Assembly: GCA_023388335.1 (NCBI GenBank)
Contig: JAEWGL010000200.1
Span: 1 to 24,575 of the forward strand
DNA: 24,575 nucleotides
From: Pseudomonadota bacterium
Lineage (GTDB): Bacteria > Pseudomonadota > Gammaproteobacteria > Pseudomonadales > Pseudomonadaceae
Direction of reading: 5' to 3'
Shown: positions 1 to 9,031 of the stretch, in pieces
How positions within the stretch are numbered: position 1 is the first letter of the stretch
How the letters are laid out: each line of letters starts with the position of its first letter
Notes under the pieces: model-generated
Seen by the model: only the letters and a program-made list of their open reading frames with translations
What the model was told of the DNA's origin: nothing
Database searches by the model: none
Translations under genes and position numbers: made by a program

Positions 1-110
1 GCGCCGTACCTGTGGGAGCTGGCTTGCCAGCGAAGGGGCCGGTACAGACGACATGGCGGGTGAGAAGGATGCCCCAATTCGCTGGCGAGCCAGCTCCCAC
101 AGGTACGGCG
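1..110. repeat. Inverted pair of REP-like elements
   Basis: Bases 2-34 and 78-110 are reverse complements over 33 bases with one mismatch. The spacer is 43 bases and itself contains short pairing GGGG/CCCC tracts (35-38, 72-75). The core has the shape of Pseudomonas REP sequences: TGTGGGAGC, then a GGCTTGCC-type small palindrome, then AGCGAA. The pair lies just downstream of the minus-strand TldE-like gene, where such doublets usually sit, and could act as a terminator or mRNA 3'-end stabiliser. That role is inferred. Copy number elsewhere in the genome cannot be seen here. Confidence 0.8.
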
Positions 111-138
111 TCGCTCATGGTCCCAGCGGCGCCCCCAT

Positions 139-1470
139 TCACAGCGTCAGCATCAATCCTCTGACCAGCGCTCCTGGCAAATGACTCGATCCGGTTTGCC
201 GCTGGCCATAGGTGCTGGTCGAAAGCATCAGCTCGCGCTCCTGGGTCAAGGCTTCGAGTTGACTGCCCAGCAGGCTGTAGAGGCTGTCGTCGAAGCGCAT
301 GGTGCTGACCGGGGCCTGGATCTGGCCGTCCTCGACCCAGAAGGTGGCGAAGCGGGTCAGGCCGGTCATGCGCGCGGCGGGCAGGTCCGAGTAGTTCAGG
401 TACCAGAGGTTGCTGATGTACAGGCCGGTGCCCAGGCGTGCCAGGACGTCGCCGCTGGCCAGGTCCCCAGCGCCCAGGCTCAGGGCGCTGGGTGACTCAT
501 GGCTGTCGGCACCGTTGGCCCGCAGCTTGAACTCGGCGGCGCTGCGAGCACTGGCCAGGCGTTCCAGTGGCCGGCCTGCGCCGATCAGGCGAAGATCATT
601 GCGTGGCGAACCCTCGTCGGAAAACGCCGGGCTCAACGAGCCACTGACCTGCTCGTCGATGTTCAGCAACGGGCTGAGCTGGGCATCGCCGCTGTACAGG
701 CGCTGCAATGGGCTATCGCCAGTGGCCAGGGACTGCGCCGAGAAGCCGCCCCAGCACAGCAGGCCGGTAATTTCCTCCAGCGCCGCGGGGGCCAGGTAGG
801 CGCGGTAACGCCCGGGGTTGAGCACGCGCAAGGGCCGACCCAGGTAGTCCAGTTGCTCGCGGGCCTGTCGCAGGCGTGCTGCAAAGGCTTCGCTGCTCCA
901 GGATTGCCCGGCATAGTTGGCCTTGACCGCCTGGCCGTTGGCGTGGAACAGGCTCCAGTCGAAGTTGAAGCTGTTGGCCTGGTGCCAGCCGAATGCCCCG
1001 AAAGAGCTGGCGAACCCCCGGCAGATCGGCCCGGCGGCGTAGATGCCGACCAGGTCCAGCTCACCGGCACCCTGTTGCACCTGGGCCAGCACCTGGCGGC
1101 AGTCGGGCAGCGGCTGCTGCAGCAGGTTGCGGCTTTGCCAAGCGCTTTCATCGAGTTGCAGGTAGGGGTCGGCGGCCAGCAGCGGCAGGGTCTGGCGTAG
1201 CTGCGCCAGGGCTTGATTCAGGCGCTCGCGGTCGACCTGCGGATCATCCCCGAGGGTGAACTGCAGTTCGGCCTGGCGGCCTTCGCTGACCAGCCGCAGC
1301 AGCGCGCTGGCCTGGCTGACGCTGCCGGCCTGGCGAACCCGGGCGTGGTTGAAGCGGATGAACTGCGACTGCTCGGCGCTGTAGCCGAGGGTGAACTGTT
1401 CGTCGGTCCGGCGCGCATCGCGCAGGGCCCCGAGCAGGTCTTCGAAACGCTGCAAAGGCGTGGCGGCCAT
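139..1470 (-). CDS. TldE/PmbA-like subunit of a TldD/TldE-type metallopeptidase
   Basis: A 443-residue protein of the TldD/PmbA family. It looks like the TldE-type partner: it has the family's overall layout but no HExxxH zinc motif. In characterised TldD/TldE pairs the two proteins form a heterodimer in the cytosol, and the TldD subunit supplies the zinc site that cleaves unfolded peptides. I chose the ATG at 1470 because it is preceded by a strong GGAGGAG ribosome binding site and overlaps the upstream gene's stop as ATGA. The open frame extends 32 codons further up, but into the body of the upstream gene. The overlap implies translational coupling and roughly equal production of the two subunits. 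The pair may be a paralogue of the housekeeping tldD/pmbA genes, which usually lie elsewhere in Pseudomonas and in my recall are not next to acyl-CoA dehydrogenases. The substrate is unknown. Confidence 0.88.
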   Translation of the reverse strand: MAATPLQRFEDLLGALRDARRTDEQFTLGYSAEQSQFIRFNHARVRQAGSVSQASALLRLVSEGRQAELQFTLGDDPQVDRERLNQALAQLRQTLPLLAADPYLQLDESAWQSRNLLQQPLPDCRQVLAQVQQGAGELDLVGIYAAGPICRGFASSFGAFGWHQANSFNFDWSLFHANGQAVKANYAGQSWSSEAFAARLRQAREQLDYLGRPLRVLNPGRYRAYLAPAALEEITGLLCWGGFSAQSLATGDSPLQRLYSGDAQLSPLLNIDEQVSGSLSPAFSDEGSPRNDLRLIGAGRPLERLASARSAAEFKLRANGADSHESPSALSLGAGDLASGDVLARLGTGLYISNLWYLNYSDLPAARMTGLTRFATFWVEDGQIQAPVSTMRFDDSLYSLLGSQLEALTQERELMLSTSTYGQRQTGSSHLPGALVRGLMLTL

Positions 1471-2912
1471 CAGGCGTCTCCTCCGAATACGTCGATCTGG
1501 CTGAACACACAGGCGGGCGAGGCGTGCCCGACCCGCACCACCTGGTTGGGCTCGCCCTTGCCACAATTGGGTGTGCCCAGCACCTGGTGGGTACTGCGGT
1601 CGCCCACGGCACTGAGGTTGCGCCAGAACCCTGAGGAGATACCACGGTAATTGGGGTTCTTGACCACGCCTTTAAGCTCGCCGTTTTCGATCATCTGGCC
1701 CCATTCGCAGCCGAACTGGAACTTGTTGCGCGCATCGTCGATGGACCAGGAGCGGTTGGTGCGCATCAGGATGCCTTTTTCGATGCCAGCGATCAGTTGC
1801 GCCAGCGACTGGTCGCCCGGCTCGATGTTGAGGTTGGCCATGCGGTCGATCGGTGCCCGGTTCCAGCCGCAGGCACGGCTGTTGGCCACGCCCTCCAGGC
1901 CCGACCGGTACTGCGACAGCGCGCCGCCCAGCGGGCGTAGCAGCAGGCCATCACGGATCAAGAACTGCTTGTGCGCGGGAGTGCCGTCGTCATCGTGGCT
2001 GTAGCTGGCGAGTTCTTCGGGGATGCTCGGGTCAAAGGTCACGTTGAGCAGTTTCGAGCCGTACCGCAGTTGGCCGAAGTCGCTGGCCTTGACGAAGCTG
2101 GTGCCGGCATAGTTGCGCTCATCGCCGAGGATGCGATCCATCTCCAGGGGGTGGCCGATCGATTCGTGGATCTGCAGCATCATCTGGTCGGGCATCAGCA
2201 GCAGGTCGCGCACGCCGCTGGGGGTATTGGGGGCCAGCAGCAACTGCAACGCCTCGTCGGCCACCCGCGCGCCCCCGCCGACCAGGCCGCAGCGCTCGAC
2301 AACCTCAAGCCCGCCCTGCTGACCGAAGTTCTCCCGGCCCAGGCTACGGCTCTGGCTGTCCTGGCCGTCGCTGGCGGTCACGCTGAACCCTGGGAAGAGA
2401 AAGCGCTGGGCGTGGCGCAGCTCGGCGCCGACGCTGTTCAGGTAGACCTGCTCGACCTGACTGATGCCCAGGCTCGCCTGCCAGTTCACCAGGCGGCTGT
2501 CCCTGGGCACGCTGGCCGATTCAGCGGCGAGCAGGGCCAGGCAGTCGGCCAGGGGCGGTAGGGGCTGGTCCAGGTTGGGCGAGCAGTAGTCATGGCGCTC
2601 GCAAGCCACCGGTTGCGCGCGCAGGTCGAGCAGCGCCAGGTGGGCGATCTGCCGGGCCATGGCTTCGGCCTGTTCCAATGCGCGTTGCAGGCCAGCCAGT
2701 GACAGGTCGGCGGTGGCCGCATAGGCTTCCACGCCCTGGATGCGCACGGTCAGCATCGCGCCTTGGTCCTGGCTGAAGAACGGCGGTTCGGCAACATTGC
2801 GCCGCACCGACAAGGACTGGAGCGATTGTTGGACGTGACGCAGGGAGAAGACATCCGCCGTGCTGCGCAGCCCGGCGAAGCGCTGGCGCAGCAGGGCGCT
2901 GGAATCGAACAT
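1470..2912 (-). CDS. TldD-like zinc metallopeptidase (catalytic partner)
   Basis: A 480-residue protein of the TldD/PmbA family. The metal-binding motif HESIGH is at residues 249-254, and the late conserved Cys (NCGKGEP) is at 450, as expected of the catalytic TldD-type subunit. The HExxxH histidines and glutamate, together with a cysteine, form the zinc site in this family. The start at 2912 is supported by GGAG eight bases upstream. The gene overlaps the TldE-like gene by one base (ATGA), so the two are almost certainly one operon. It lies 30 bp downstream of the acyl-CoA dehydrogenase on the same strand, with no terminator visible between them, so read-through from that gene is possible. 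Family members act on ribosomally made peptides or antitoxins such as microcin B17 and CcdA. No precursor peptide is visible next door, so its natural substrate cannot be named. Confidence 0.9.
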   Translation of the reverse strand: MFDSSALLRQRFAGLRSTADVFSLRHVQQSLQSLSVRRNVAEPPFFSQDQGAMLTVRIQGVEAYAATADLSLAGLQRALEQAEAMARQIAHLALLDLRAQPVACERHDYCSPNLDQPLPPLADCLALLAAESASVPRDSRLVNWQASLGISQVEQVYLNSVGAELRHAQRFLFPGFSVTASDGQDSQSRSLGRENFGQQGGLEVVERCGLVGGGARVADEALQLLLAPNTPSGVRDLLLMPDQMMLQIHESIGHPLEMDRILGDERNYAGTSFVKASDFGQLRYGSKLLNVTFDPSIPEELASYSHDDDGTPAHKQFLIRDGLLLRPLGGALSQYRSGLEGVANSRACGWNRAPIDRMANLNIEPGDQSLAQLIAGIEKGILMRTNRSWSIDDARNKFQFGCEWGQMIENGELKGVVKNPNYRGISSGFWRNLSAVGDRSTHQVLGTPNCGKGEPNQVVRVGHASPACVFSQIDVFGGDA

Positions 2913-2942
2913 GCGGGAACCTCCGTGTGCGGTGGTTCCCCC

Positions 2943-4745
2943 TCAGAACCACGCCTCGCGCATGCTCAGGCAGGTGTTGTCGCGGGCCTCGAGCAATGCG
3001 AGCTCATTATGGCAGCCCGGTACCTCCCAGGTCAGGAAATAACGCGCCGCCTGCAACTTGCCACGGTAGAAATCGCCATCGGCCGGGTTGCCGTGCTCCA
3101 GGCCGTGCTGGGCATGGATCGCCTGCTCCAGCCAGCGCCAGCCGATCACGCAGTGGCCAAAGACTCTGAGGTACAGCGCCGAATTGGCCAGCGCACCCGC
3201 GACCTGGCCCTGGATCAGGTCGCCCAGCAGACTCAGGGTGATGGGCTGCAGCCGTGCCAGCAGGTGCTCCAGCGGCTGGCGCAGCGTATCGAGGCTGGGG
3301 TACTGGCTCGCACGCTTGCCGGTGGCAGCCATCAGCCGTACCAGTTGCTTGAGCCCAGCGCCGCCGTTGTGCCCCAGCTTGCGGCCCAGCAGGTCAAGTG
3401 ACTGTATGCCCTCGGTGCCCTCATGGATCGGGTTGAGACGGTTGTCACGGTAGTATTGCTCCACCGGATAGTCGCGGGTGTAACCGTGGCCGCCAAGGAT
3501 CTGGATCGCCAGTTCGTTGGCCTTCAGGCAGTACGCCGAGGGCCATGACTTGACGACCGGCGTCAGCAGGTCAAGCAGGTCCAGGGCCTGATGGCGTTGC
3601 TCTGCGCTGTCGGCGGTGTGGGTGTCGTCGAACAGCCGCGCGGCGTATAGCCCCAGGTCGAAGGCGCCTTCGACGTAGGCTTTCTGCATCAGCAGCATGC
3701 GCTTGACGTCGCTGTGGGCAATGATCGGCACTGCGGCGCTGGCCGGGTCCTTGTTGTCCGGCAGGCGTCCCTGCGGACGCTGGCGCGCGTAGTCGAGCGA
3801 GTGCAGATAGCCGGCATAACCAAGCATCACCGCGCCCATGCCGACCCCGATGCGCGCTTCGTTCATCATCTGGAACATGCACGCCAGGCCCTGGTGCGGC
3901 TGGCCGACCAGGTAGCCGACGCACTGGCCGTTGTCACCGAAGTTCAGGGCCGTGGACGTGGTGCCGCGCCAGCCCATCTTGTGGAACAGCCCCGCCAGTA
4001 CCACGTCGTTGCGCGGCCCAAGGCTGCCGTCGGCATTGACCAGGTACTTGGGCACGATGAACAACGAAATGCCCTTTACTCCAGGCGGAGCGTCCGGCAG
4101 CTTGGCCAGGACCATGTGCACGATGTTCTGCGACAGCTCGTGGTCGCCAGCGGAGATGAAGATCTTGTTGCCGCGCAGGCGGTAGCTGCCATCGCCCGCG
4201 GGTTCGGCGCGGGTGCGGATATCGGCCAGCGACGAGCCGGCATGGGGCTCGGTCAGGGCCATGGTGCCGAAGTAGCGGCCTTCGATCATCGGCTGCAGGA
4301 ACAAGCGCTTCTGCTCTGCGGTGCCGAAGCTCTCGATCAGGTTCGCCGCACCCATGGTCAGGAACGGATAGGCCGTGGTGCCCGCGTTGGCTGCCTGGAA
4401 GTGCGCGAAGCAGGCCTGCGACACCAGGCGCGGCAACTGCATGCCGCCGGCTTCGAAGTCGCGGTTGGCGTTGAGAAAACCCGCGTCCAGGAAGGCATCG
4501 AGCGCCGGCTTGACCTCCTGGATCAGCACGGCCCGGCCGTCCTCGAACCTTGGTTCCTGTTCATCGGCCTTGCGGTTGTGCGGGGCGAAGTATTTTTCGG
4601 CGATGGTGCGCGCGGTGGAAAGTGCAGCGTCGAAGGTTTCGCGGCTGTGCTCGGCGAAGCGTTCGCGCTGGGTCAGGCACTCGGCGTCGAGGACTTCATA
4701 AAGCTCGAAGGCGAGATTGCGGGCGCTGAGCAGGGTCTCGGGCAT
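2943..4745 (-). CDS. Acyl-CoA dehydrogenase, long (600 aa) form with C-terminal extension
   Basis: An FAD-dependent acyl-CoA dehydrogenase, catalysing alpha,beta-oxidation of an acyl-CoA with electrons passed to ETF. The flavin-binding segment TEPHAGSS is at 165-172. The helical C-terminal domain contains ILGGHGYTRDYPVEQYYRD (416-434), followed by HEGTEGIQ (441-448), whose Glu 442 occupies the usual catalytic-base position. About 130 residues follow this core, which is typical of the roughly 600-residue Pseudomonas enzymes rather than the roughly 380-residue short-chain type. The start at 4745 has AAGGA eight bases upstream. Chain-length preference cannot be judged from sequence. No thiolase, hydratase or ETF gene is nearby, so it looks like a stand-alone fatty acid or amino acid degradation gene. 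The TldD/TldE-like pair follows 30 bp later and may share its transcript. Confidence 0.92.
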   Translation of the reverse strand: MPETLLSARNLAFELYEVLDAECLTQRERFAEHSRETFDAALSTARTIAEKYFAPHNRKADEQEPRFEDGRAVLIQEVKPALDAFLDAGFLNANRDFEAGGMQLPRLVSQACFAHFQAANAGTTAYPFLTMGAANLIESFGTAEQKRLFLQPMIEGRYFGTMALTEPHAGSSLADIRTRAEPAGDGSYRLRGNKIFISAGDHELSQNIVHMVLAKLPDAPPGVKGISLFIVPKYLVNADGSLGPRNDVVLAGLFHKMGWRGTTSTALNFGDNGQCVGYLVGQPHQGLACMFQMMNEARIGVGMGAVMLGYAGYLHSLDYARQRPQGRLPDNKDPASAAVPIIAHSDVKRMLLMQKAYVEGAFDLGLYAARLFDDTHTADSAEQRHQALDLLDLLTPVVKSWPSAYCLKANELAIQILGGHGYTRDYPVEQYYRDNRLNPIHEGTEGIQSLDLLGRKLGHNGGAGLKQLVRLMAATGKRASQYPSLDTLRQPLEHLLARLQPITLSLLGDLIQGQVAGALANSALYLRVFGHCVIGWRWLEQAIHAQHGLEHGNPADGDFYRGKLQAARYFLTWEVPGCHNELALLEARDNTCLSMREAWF

Positions 4746-4882
4746 GGCGGCGGTCCTTGGATAGGGATGCAGCGAGTCTAGGCAGACGGTTTAGCCCTGC
4801 ACACTGAAATAGACAGGGGTGATGGCGAGGTAGAACGCGTTGCGGGGGGCTGCGGTGTGTCAGGGGCAGAGGAGTGGCTGAT

Positions 4883-4907
4883 TTTACGGCCGCTGCGCAG
4901 CCGTAAA
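4883..4907. repeat. Inverted repeat in putA-acyl-CoA dehydrogenase gap
   Basis: TTTACGGC at 4883-4890 pairs perfectly with GCCGTAAA at 4900-4907 around a nine-base loop. No T-run follows on either strand, so it is a poor intrinsic terminator. It could be a protein-binding site or an mRNA structure upstream of the acyl-CoA dehydrogenase. Apart from this and the putA terminator I see nothing else in 4746-5004. Confidence 0.45.
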
Positions 4908-4953
4908 TCCGGTATAGGCGGTCTAACAGGTTGAACTTGCTTTTAGCCAGAGC

Positions 4954-4980
4954 AAAAAAAAAGGAGAGCAAGCTCTCCTT
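4954..4980 (-). terminator. Rho-independent terminator of putA
   Basis: On the minus strand the sequence folds into AAGGAGAGC/GCTCTCCTT (4961-4969 with 4972-4980), a nine-base stem with a very short loop. It is followed directly by a run of nine T (4954-4962, partly in the stem). It begins 24 bases past the putA stop, so it terminates putA mRNA before the acyl-CoA dehydrogenase gene. Confidence 0.9.
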
Positions 4981-5004
4981 CTTCCAGCGACCACCAATAA
5001 CGAC

Positions 5005-8000
5005 TTAACCGATCGTCATCAAGCTCGCATTACCTCCCGCCGCCGCAGTGTTGACGCTCAGCGCGCGCTCGATGACCAGGCGTTCCAGGGCGATGTTGGT
5101 GTCACCGGCCGAGAGGCCATGAACGCCAACGATCGCGCCGGCACGCTTGGCGATCTGCTCGCAGACGCCGCGCAGCTGGTCCGAATCGCCATGGTGCAGG
5201 ACGGCGTCGAAAGCGACTTCGTCCTTGTGCCAGTCAGCCACGAGCTGGATCTTCGCTTGCACATCCTTGGGCAGGCGCGCGCGCAGGGCCTTGCCTGGCT
5301 CGGCGTCCAGCCAGACGGCGGAACTGCCGACGGCGAGGACCGCAGCCAGCTGGGTGAGCAGGTCGGCTTCGCTGTCGGCCAGGCACAGCACGTGCTCGCG
5401 CGGCAGGATGGTGTAGCTGTTGCGTTCACCGGTCGGGCCCGGCAGCAGGCGGCTGATGCCGCTCTGCGACTGCTGGGCGAACTGCTCGCACAACGCGGCC
5501 AGCTCGGCTTGCTGGTTGCTGCCCGCCCAGGCCTTGAGGCCTTGCAGGGGCTTGAGCAGGTGCTCGCGCAATGTATTGTCGGTCTTGGTCTGGCCGTCGA
5601 TGCGCTGGAAGTGCTGCTCGATGGCATCGACCGGACGGGTCGACAGCAGGCGGTACAGGTACAGCGGGCCACCCGCCTTGGGGCCGGTGCCGGACAGGCC
5701 TTCGCCGCCGAACGGCTGCACGCCGACCACGGCGCCGACAATGTTGCGGTTGACGTAGACGTTACCGGCATTGACGTTGTCCACCACCTTGGCGATGGTC
5801 TCGTCGATGCGGGTGTGCACGCCCAGCGTCAGGCCGTAGCCGGAAGCATTGATCTGCTCGATCAGCTGGTCGAGGTTCCTGCGGTTGTAGCGCACCACGT
5901 GCAGCACCGGGCCAAAGATCTCGCGCTTGAGCTCGTCGAAGCTCTCCAGCTCGATCAGGGTCGGCATCACGAAGGTGCCGCGCTTGCATTCCTCGCCGTC
6001 GGCCAGGGCCATCTGGTACACGGCGCGGCCTTTCTCGCGCATGCCTTGGATGTGCTTCTCGATACCGGCCTTGGCCTCGGCGTCGATCACCGGGCCGATG
6101 TCCACGGACAGGCGCTCCGGGTTACCCAGGCGGCTCTGCGCCATGGCACCCTTGAGCATCTCGATGACGCGGTCGGCGGCGTCTTCCTGCAGGCACAGCA
6201 CGCGCAGGGCCGAGCAACGCTGGCCAGCGCTGTCGAAGGCCGAGGACACGACGTCGATCACGACCTGTTCGGTCAGGGCGGAGGAGTCGACGATCATGGC
6301 GTTCTGGCCGCCAGTCTCGGCGATCAGCGGGATCGGGCGGCCCTGGGCATCCAGGCGGCCGGCGATGTTGCGCTGCAACAGGCGCGCGACTTCGGTGGAG
6401 CCGGTGAACATCACGCCTTTGACGCGCTCGTCCCCGACCAGGCGGGCACCCACGGTTTCGCCACGGCCCGGCAGCAGTTGCAGGACGCCTTCGGGAATCC
6501 CGGCCTCCAGCAGCAGGCGCACAGCTTGGGCCGCGATCAGCGGGGTCTGTTCGGCCGGCTTGGCCAGCACCGGGTTGCCGGCGGCGAGAGCGGCAGCGAC
6601 CTGGCCGCTGAAGATCGCCAGCGGGAAGTTCCACGGGCTGATGCACACCACTGGGCCCAGCGGGCGGTGGGCATCGTTGCTGAAGTCATTGCGTGCCTGC
6701 ACCGCGTAATAGCGCAGGAAATCCACTGCCTCGCGGACTTCGGCGATGGCATTGAGGTAGGTCTTGCCGGCTTCGCGGACCAGCAGGCCCATCAGCGGCT
6801 GGATCTCGGCCTCCATCAGGTCCGCGGCGCGTTCGAGGATCGCGGCGCGTTCGGCCGGTGGCGTGGCCTGCCAGATGGGCGCGGCATTGAGCGCGCACTG
6901 AATGGCGTTGTCGACATCGCCGACGGTGGCTTCCTGGACCTGGCCGACCACATCGCGGTGATCCGACGGGTTGAGGACAGCCACGGCAGCTTCCTCGCTG
7001 GCGGCGCAGTCGAGCCGGGGCACGGCTTTCCAATCGTTGTGGGCGGTGGCCAACAGGGCGCAGGACAGTGATGCCAGGCGGTGTTCGTTGGCCATATCGA
7101 TGCCGGCCGAGTTGGCCCGCTCGCTGCCGTAGAGGTCACGCGGCATCGGAATACGTGGATGTGGCAAGCCGACGCTGCCTTCCTGGGTGGCGATCTGCTC
7201 GATGCTGACGACCGGGTCGGCAACCAGCTCCTGGATCGACAGGGAATGGTCGGCCACGCGGTTGACGAACGAGGTGTTGGCGCCGTTTTCCAGCAAGCGG
7301 CGGACCAGGTAGGCCAGCAGGGTCTCGTGGGTACCGACGGGGGCGTAGACGCGGCACGGACGGTTCAGCTTGCCTTCGGCGACCTTGCCCACGACCTGCT
7401 CGTACAGCGGTTCGCCCATGCCGTGCAGGCACTGGAACTCGTACTGGCCCGGGTAGTAGTTCTGCCCGGCGATGTGGTAGATGGCCGACAGGGTATGGGC
7501 ATTGTGGGTGGCGAACTGCGGGTAGATGGCTTCTGGCACCGACAGCAGCTTGCGTGCGCAAGCGATGTAGGAAACGTCTGTGTACACCTTGCGGGTGTAG
7601 ACCGGGTAGCCTTCCAGGCCTTCGAGTTGCGCGCGCTTGATCTCGCTGTCCCAGTAGGCGCCCTTGACCAGGCGGATCATCAGGCGGTGACGGCTGCGGC
7701 GGGCCAGGTCGATGACGTAGTCGATCACGTACGGGCAGCGCTTCTGGTAGGCCTGGATGACGAAACCAATGCCGTTCCAGCCGGCCAGCTGCGGCTCGAA
7801 GCACAGGCGCTCGAGCAGGTCCAGCGACAGCTCCAGGCGGTCGGCTTCCTCGGCGTCGATGTTCAGGCCGATGTCGTACTGCTTGGCCAGCAGGGTCAGC
7901 GACAGCAGGCGCGGGTACAGCTCTTCCATCACGCGCTCGTATTGGGCGCGGCTGTAGCGCGGGTGCAAGGCCGACAGCTTGATCGAGATGCCTGGGCCTT

Positions 8001-8958
8001 CATAGATGCCGCGGCCGTGGGAGGCCTTGCCGATCGAGTGGATGGCCTGCTCGTAGGAGGCCAGGTACTTCTGCGCGTCGTGCTCGGTCAGCGCGGCTTC
8101 GCCGAGCATGTCGTAGGAGTAGCGGAAGCCCTTGGACTCGAAGCGGCTGGCGTTGGCCAGGGCTTCGGCGATGGTCTCGCCGGTGACGAACTGCTCGCCC
8201 ATCAGGCGCATGGCCATGTCGACGCCCTTGCGGATCATCGGCTCGCCGCTCTTGCCGATGATGCGGCTGAGCGAAGAGGTCAGGCCGGATTCGTTGTGCG
8301 TGGAGACCAGCTTGCCGGTCAGCAGCAGGCCCCAGGTCGCGGCGTTGACGAACAGCGAAGGGCTGTTGCCCAGGTGTGGCTGCCAGTTGCCGGTGCTGAT
8401 CTTGTCGCGGATCAGTGCGTCACGGGTGCCCTTGTCCGGGATGCGCAGCAGGGCTTCGGCCAGGCACATCAGCGCCACGCCTTCCTGGGACGACAGGGAG
8501 AACTCCTGCAGCAGGCCCTGGACGATACCGGCGCGGCCGCCGGCGCTCTTCTGGTTGCGCAGCTTGTCGGCGAGGCTGACCGCCAGCTTGTTGGTCGCAT
8601 CCGCCATTGGTGCCGGCAGGCGTGCCTGCTCCAGCAGCATCGGCACCACTTCCTGCTCGGGTCGGCGATAGGCGGCAGTGATCGCCGAGCGCAGGACCGA
8701 CTGCGGCAGGATGCTTTCGGCGAACTCCAGGAAGCACTGATGGTTGTGGTCGGCCTGTACATCGCCGGCGTCATCCGCCGCGCTGCCGGGCTGACCGCTG
8801 AGTTCGGTCAGGGTAGCGCCACCCTCGAGCTTCTCCAGGTAATTGAAGATCGCTTGTTTGATCAACCAGTGTGGCGTGCGGTCGATGGACTGCGCAGCTG
8901 CCTTGAGTCGCTCACGGGTAGGGTCGTCGAGTTTGACCCCGAGGGTAGTCGTCGCCAT
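5005..8958 (-). CDS. putA: Trifunctional PutA: put repressor, proline dehydrogenase and P5C dehydrogenase
   Basis: A 1317-residue PutA that oxidises proline to glutamate in two steps at the inner membrane face. Residues 1-47 form a ribbon-helix-helix DNA-binding domain (TTLGVKL strand, then two helices), so this is the self-regulating trifunctional type. The FAD-dependent proline dehydrogenase barrel spans roughly 190-570 with GISIKLSALHPRYS (323 on), LVKGAYWDSEIKRAQ (430 on) and a terminal RRLLENGANTSFVNR (553-567). The NAD-dependent aldehyde dehydrogenase spans roughly 590-1110, with general base Glu 881 (AETGGQN) and nucleophile Cys 915 (GQRCSAL). A further domain runs to the C-terminus. 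Length equals that of E. coli-type PutA. The start at 8958 has AGGA six bases upstream. The gene is transcribed divergently from putP. PutA would bind the GTTGCA sites between them when proline is scarce and leave for the membrane when reduced by proline. Confidence 0.98.
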   Translation of the reverse strand: MATTTLGVKLDDPTRERLKAAAQSIDRTPHWLIKQAIFNYLEKLEGGATLTELSGQPGSAADDAGDVQADHNHQCFLEFAESILPQSVLRSAITAAYRRPEQEVVPMLLEQARLPAPMADATNKLAVSLADKLRNQKSAGGRAGIVQGLLQEFSLSSQEGVALMCLAEALLRIPDKGTRDALIRDKISTGNWQPHLGNSPSLFVNAATWGLLLTGKLVSTHNESGLTSSLSRIIGKSGEPMIRKGVDMAMRLMGEQFVTGETIAEALANASRFESKGFRYSYDMLGEAALTEHDAQKYLASYEQAIHSIGKASHGRGIYEGPGISIKLSALHPRYSRAQYERVMEELYPRLLSLTLLAKQYDIGLNIDAEEADRLELSLDLLERLCFEPQLAGWNGIGFVIQAYQKRCPYVIDYVIDLARRSRHRLMIRLVKGAYWDSEIKRAQLEGLEGYPVYTRKVYTDVSYIACARKLLSVPEAIYPQFATHNAHTLSAIYHIAGQNYYPGQYEFQCLHGMGEPLYEQVVGKVAEGKLNRPCRVYAPVGTHETLLAYLVRRLLENGANTSFVNRVADHSLSIQELVADPVVSIEQIATQEGSVGLPHPRIPMPRDLYGSERANSAGIDMANEHRLASLSCALLATAHNDWKAVPRLDCAASEEAAVAVLNPSDHRDVVGQVQEATVGDVDNAIQCALNAAPIWQATPPAERAAILERAADLMEAEIQPLMGLLVREAGKTYLNAIAEVREAVDFLRYYAVQARNDFSNDAHRPLGPVVCISPWNFPLAIFSGQVAAALAAGNPVLAKPAEQTPLIAAQAVRLLLEAGIPEGVLQLLPGRGETVGARLVGDERVKGVMFTGSTEVARLLQRNIAGRLDAQGRPIPLIAETGGQNAMIVDSSALTEQVVIDVVSSAFDSAGQRCSALRVLCLQEDAADRVIEMLKGAMAQSRLGNPERLSVDIGPVIDAEAKAGIEKHIQGMREKGRAVYQMALADGEECKRGTFVMPTLIELESFDELKREIFGPVLHVVRYNRRNLDQLIEQINASGYGLTLGVHTRIDETIAKVVDNVNAGNVYVNRNIVGAVVGVQPFGGEGLSGTGPKAGGPLYLYRLLSTRPVDAIEQHFQRIDGQTKTDNTLREHLLKPLQGLKAWAGSNQQAELAALCEQFAQQSQSGISRLLPGPTGERNSYTILPREHVLCLADSEADLLTQLAAVLAVGSSAVWLDAEPGKALRARLPKDVQAKIQLVADWHKDEVAFDAVLHHGDSDQLRGVCEQIAKRAGAIVGVHGLSAGDTNIALERLVIERALSVNTAAAGGNASLMTIG

Positions 8959-9002
8959 TTCTTGTCCTCATTATTGCCACGGCTGTGGCTTAAGCTGGCG
9001 CA

Positions 9003-9031
9003 AGATTAGCTGTCGGACAATTCGGGTGCAA
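9003..9031 (-). promoter_or_regulatory. Predicted sigma-70 promoter of putA
   Basis: On the minus strand TTGCAC (plus 9026-9031) and TAATCT (plus 9003-9008) are separated by exactly 17 bases. This predicts a start near 8996 and a leader of about 38 nt. The -35 hexamer lies inside the GTTGCA operator at 9027-9032, which would let bound PutA exclude RNA polymerase. This is inference from sequence; start mapping is absent. Confidence 0.6.

Noticed and set aside
5119..9009. Two long plus-strand open frames (5119-7071, 650 codons; 7081-9009, 642 codons) antisense to putA
   Set aside because: They lie wholly opposite putA, have no recognisable domains, are Ala/Gly/Gln/Leu/Val-biased in the way antisense frames of GC-rich genes are, and putA itself is unambiguous.
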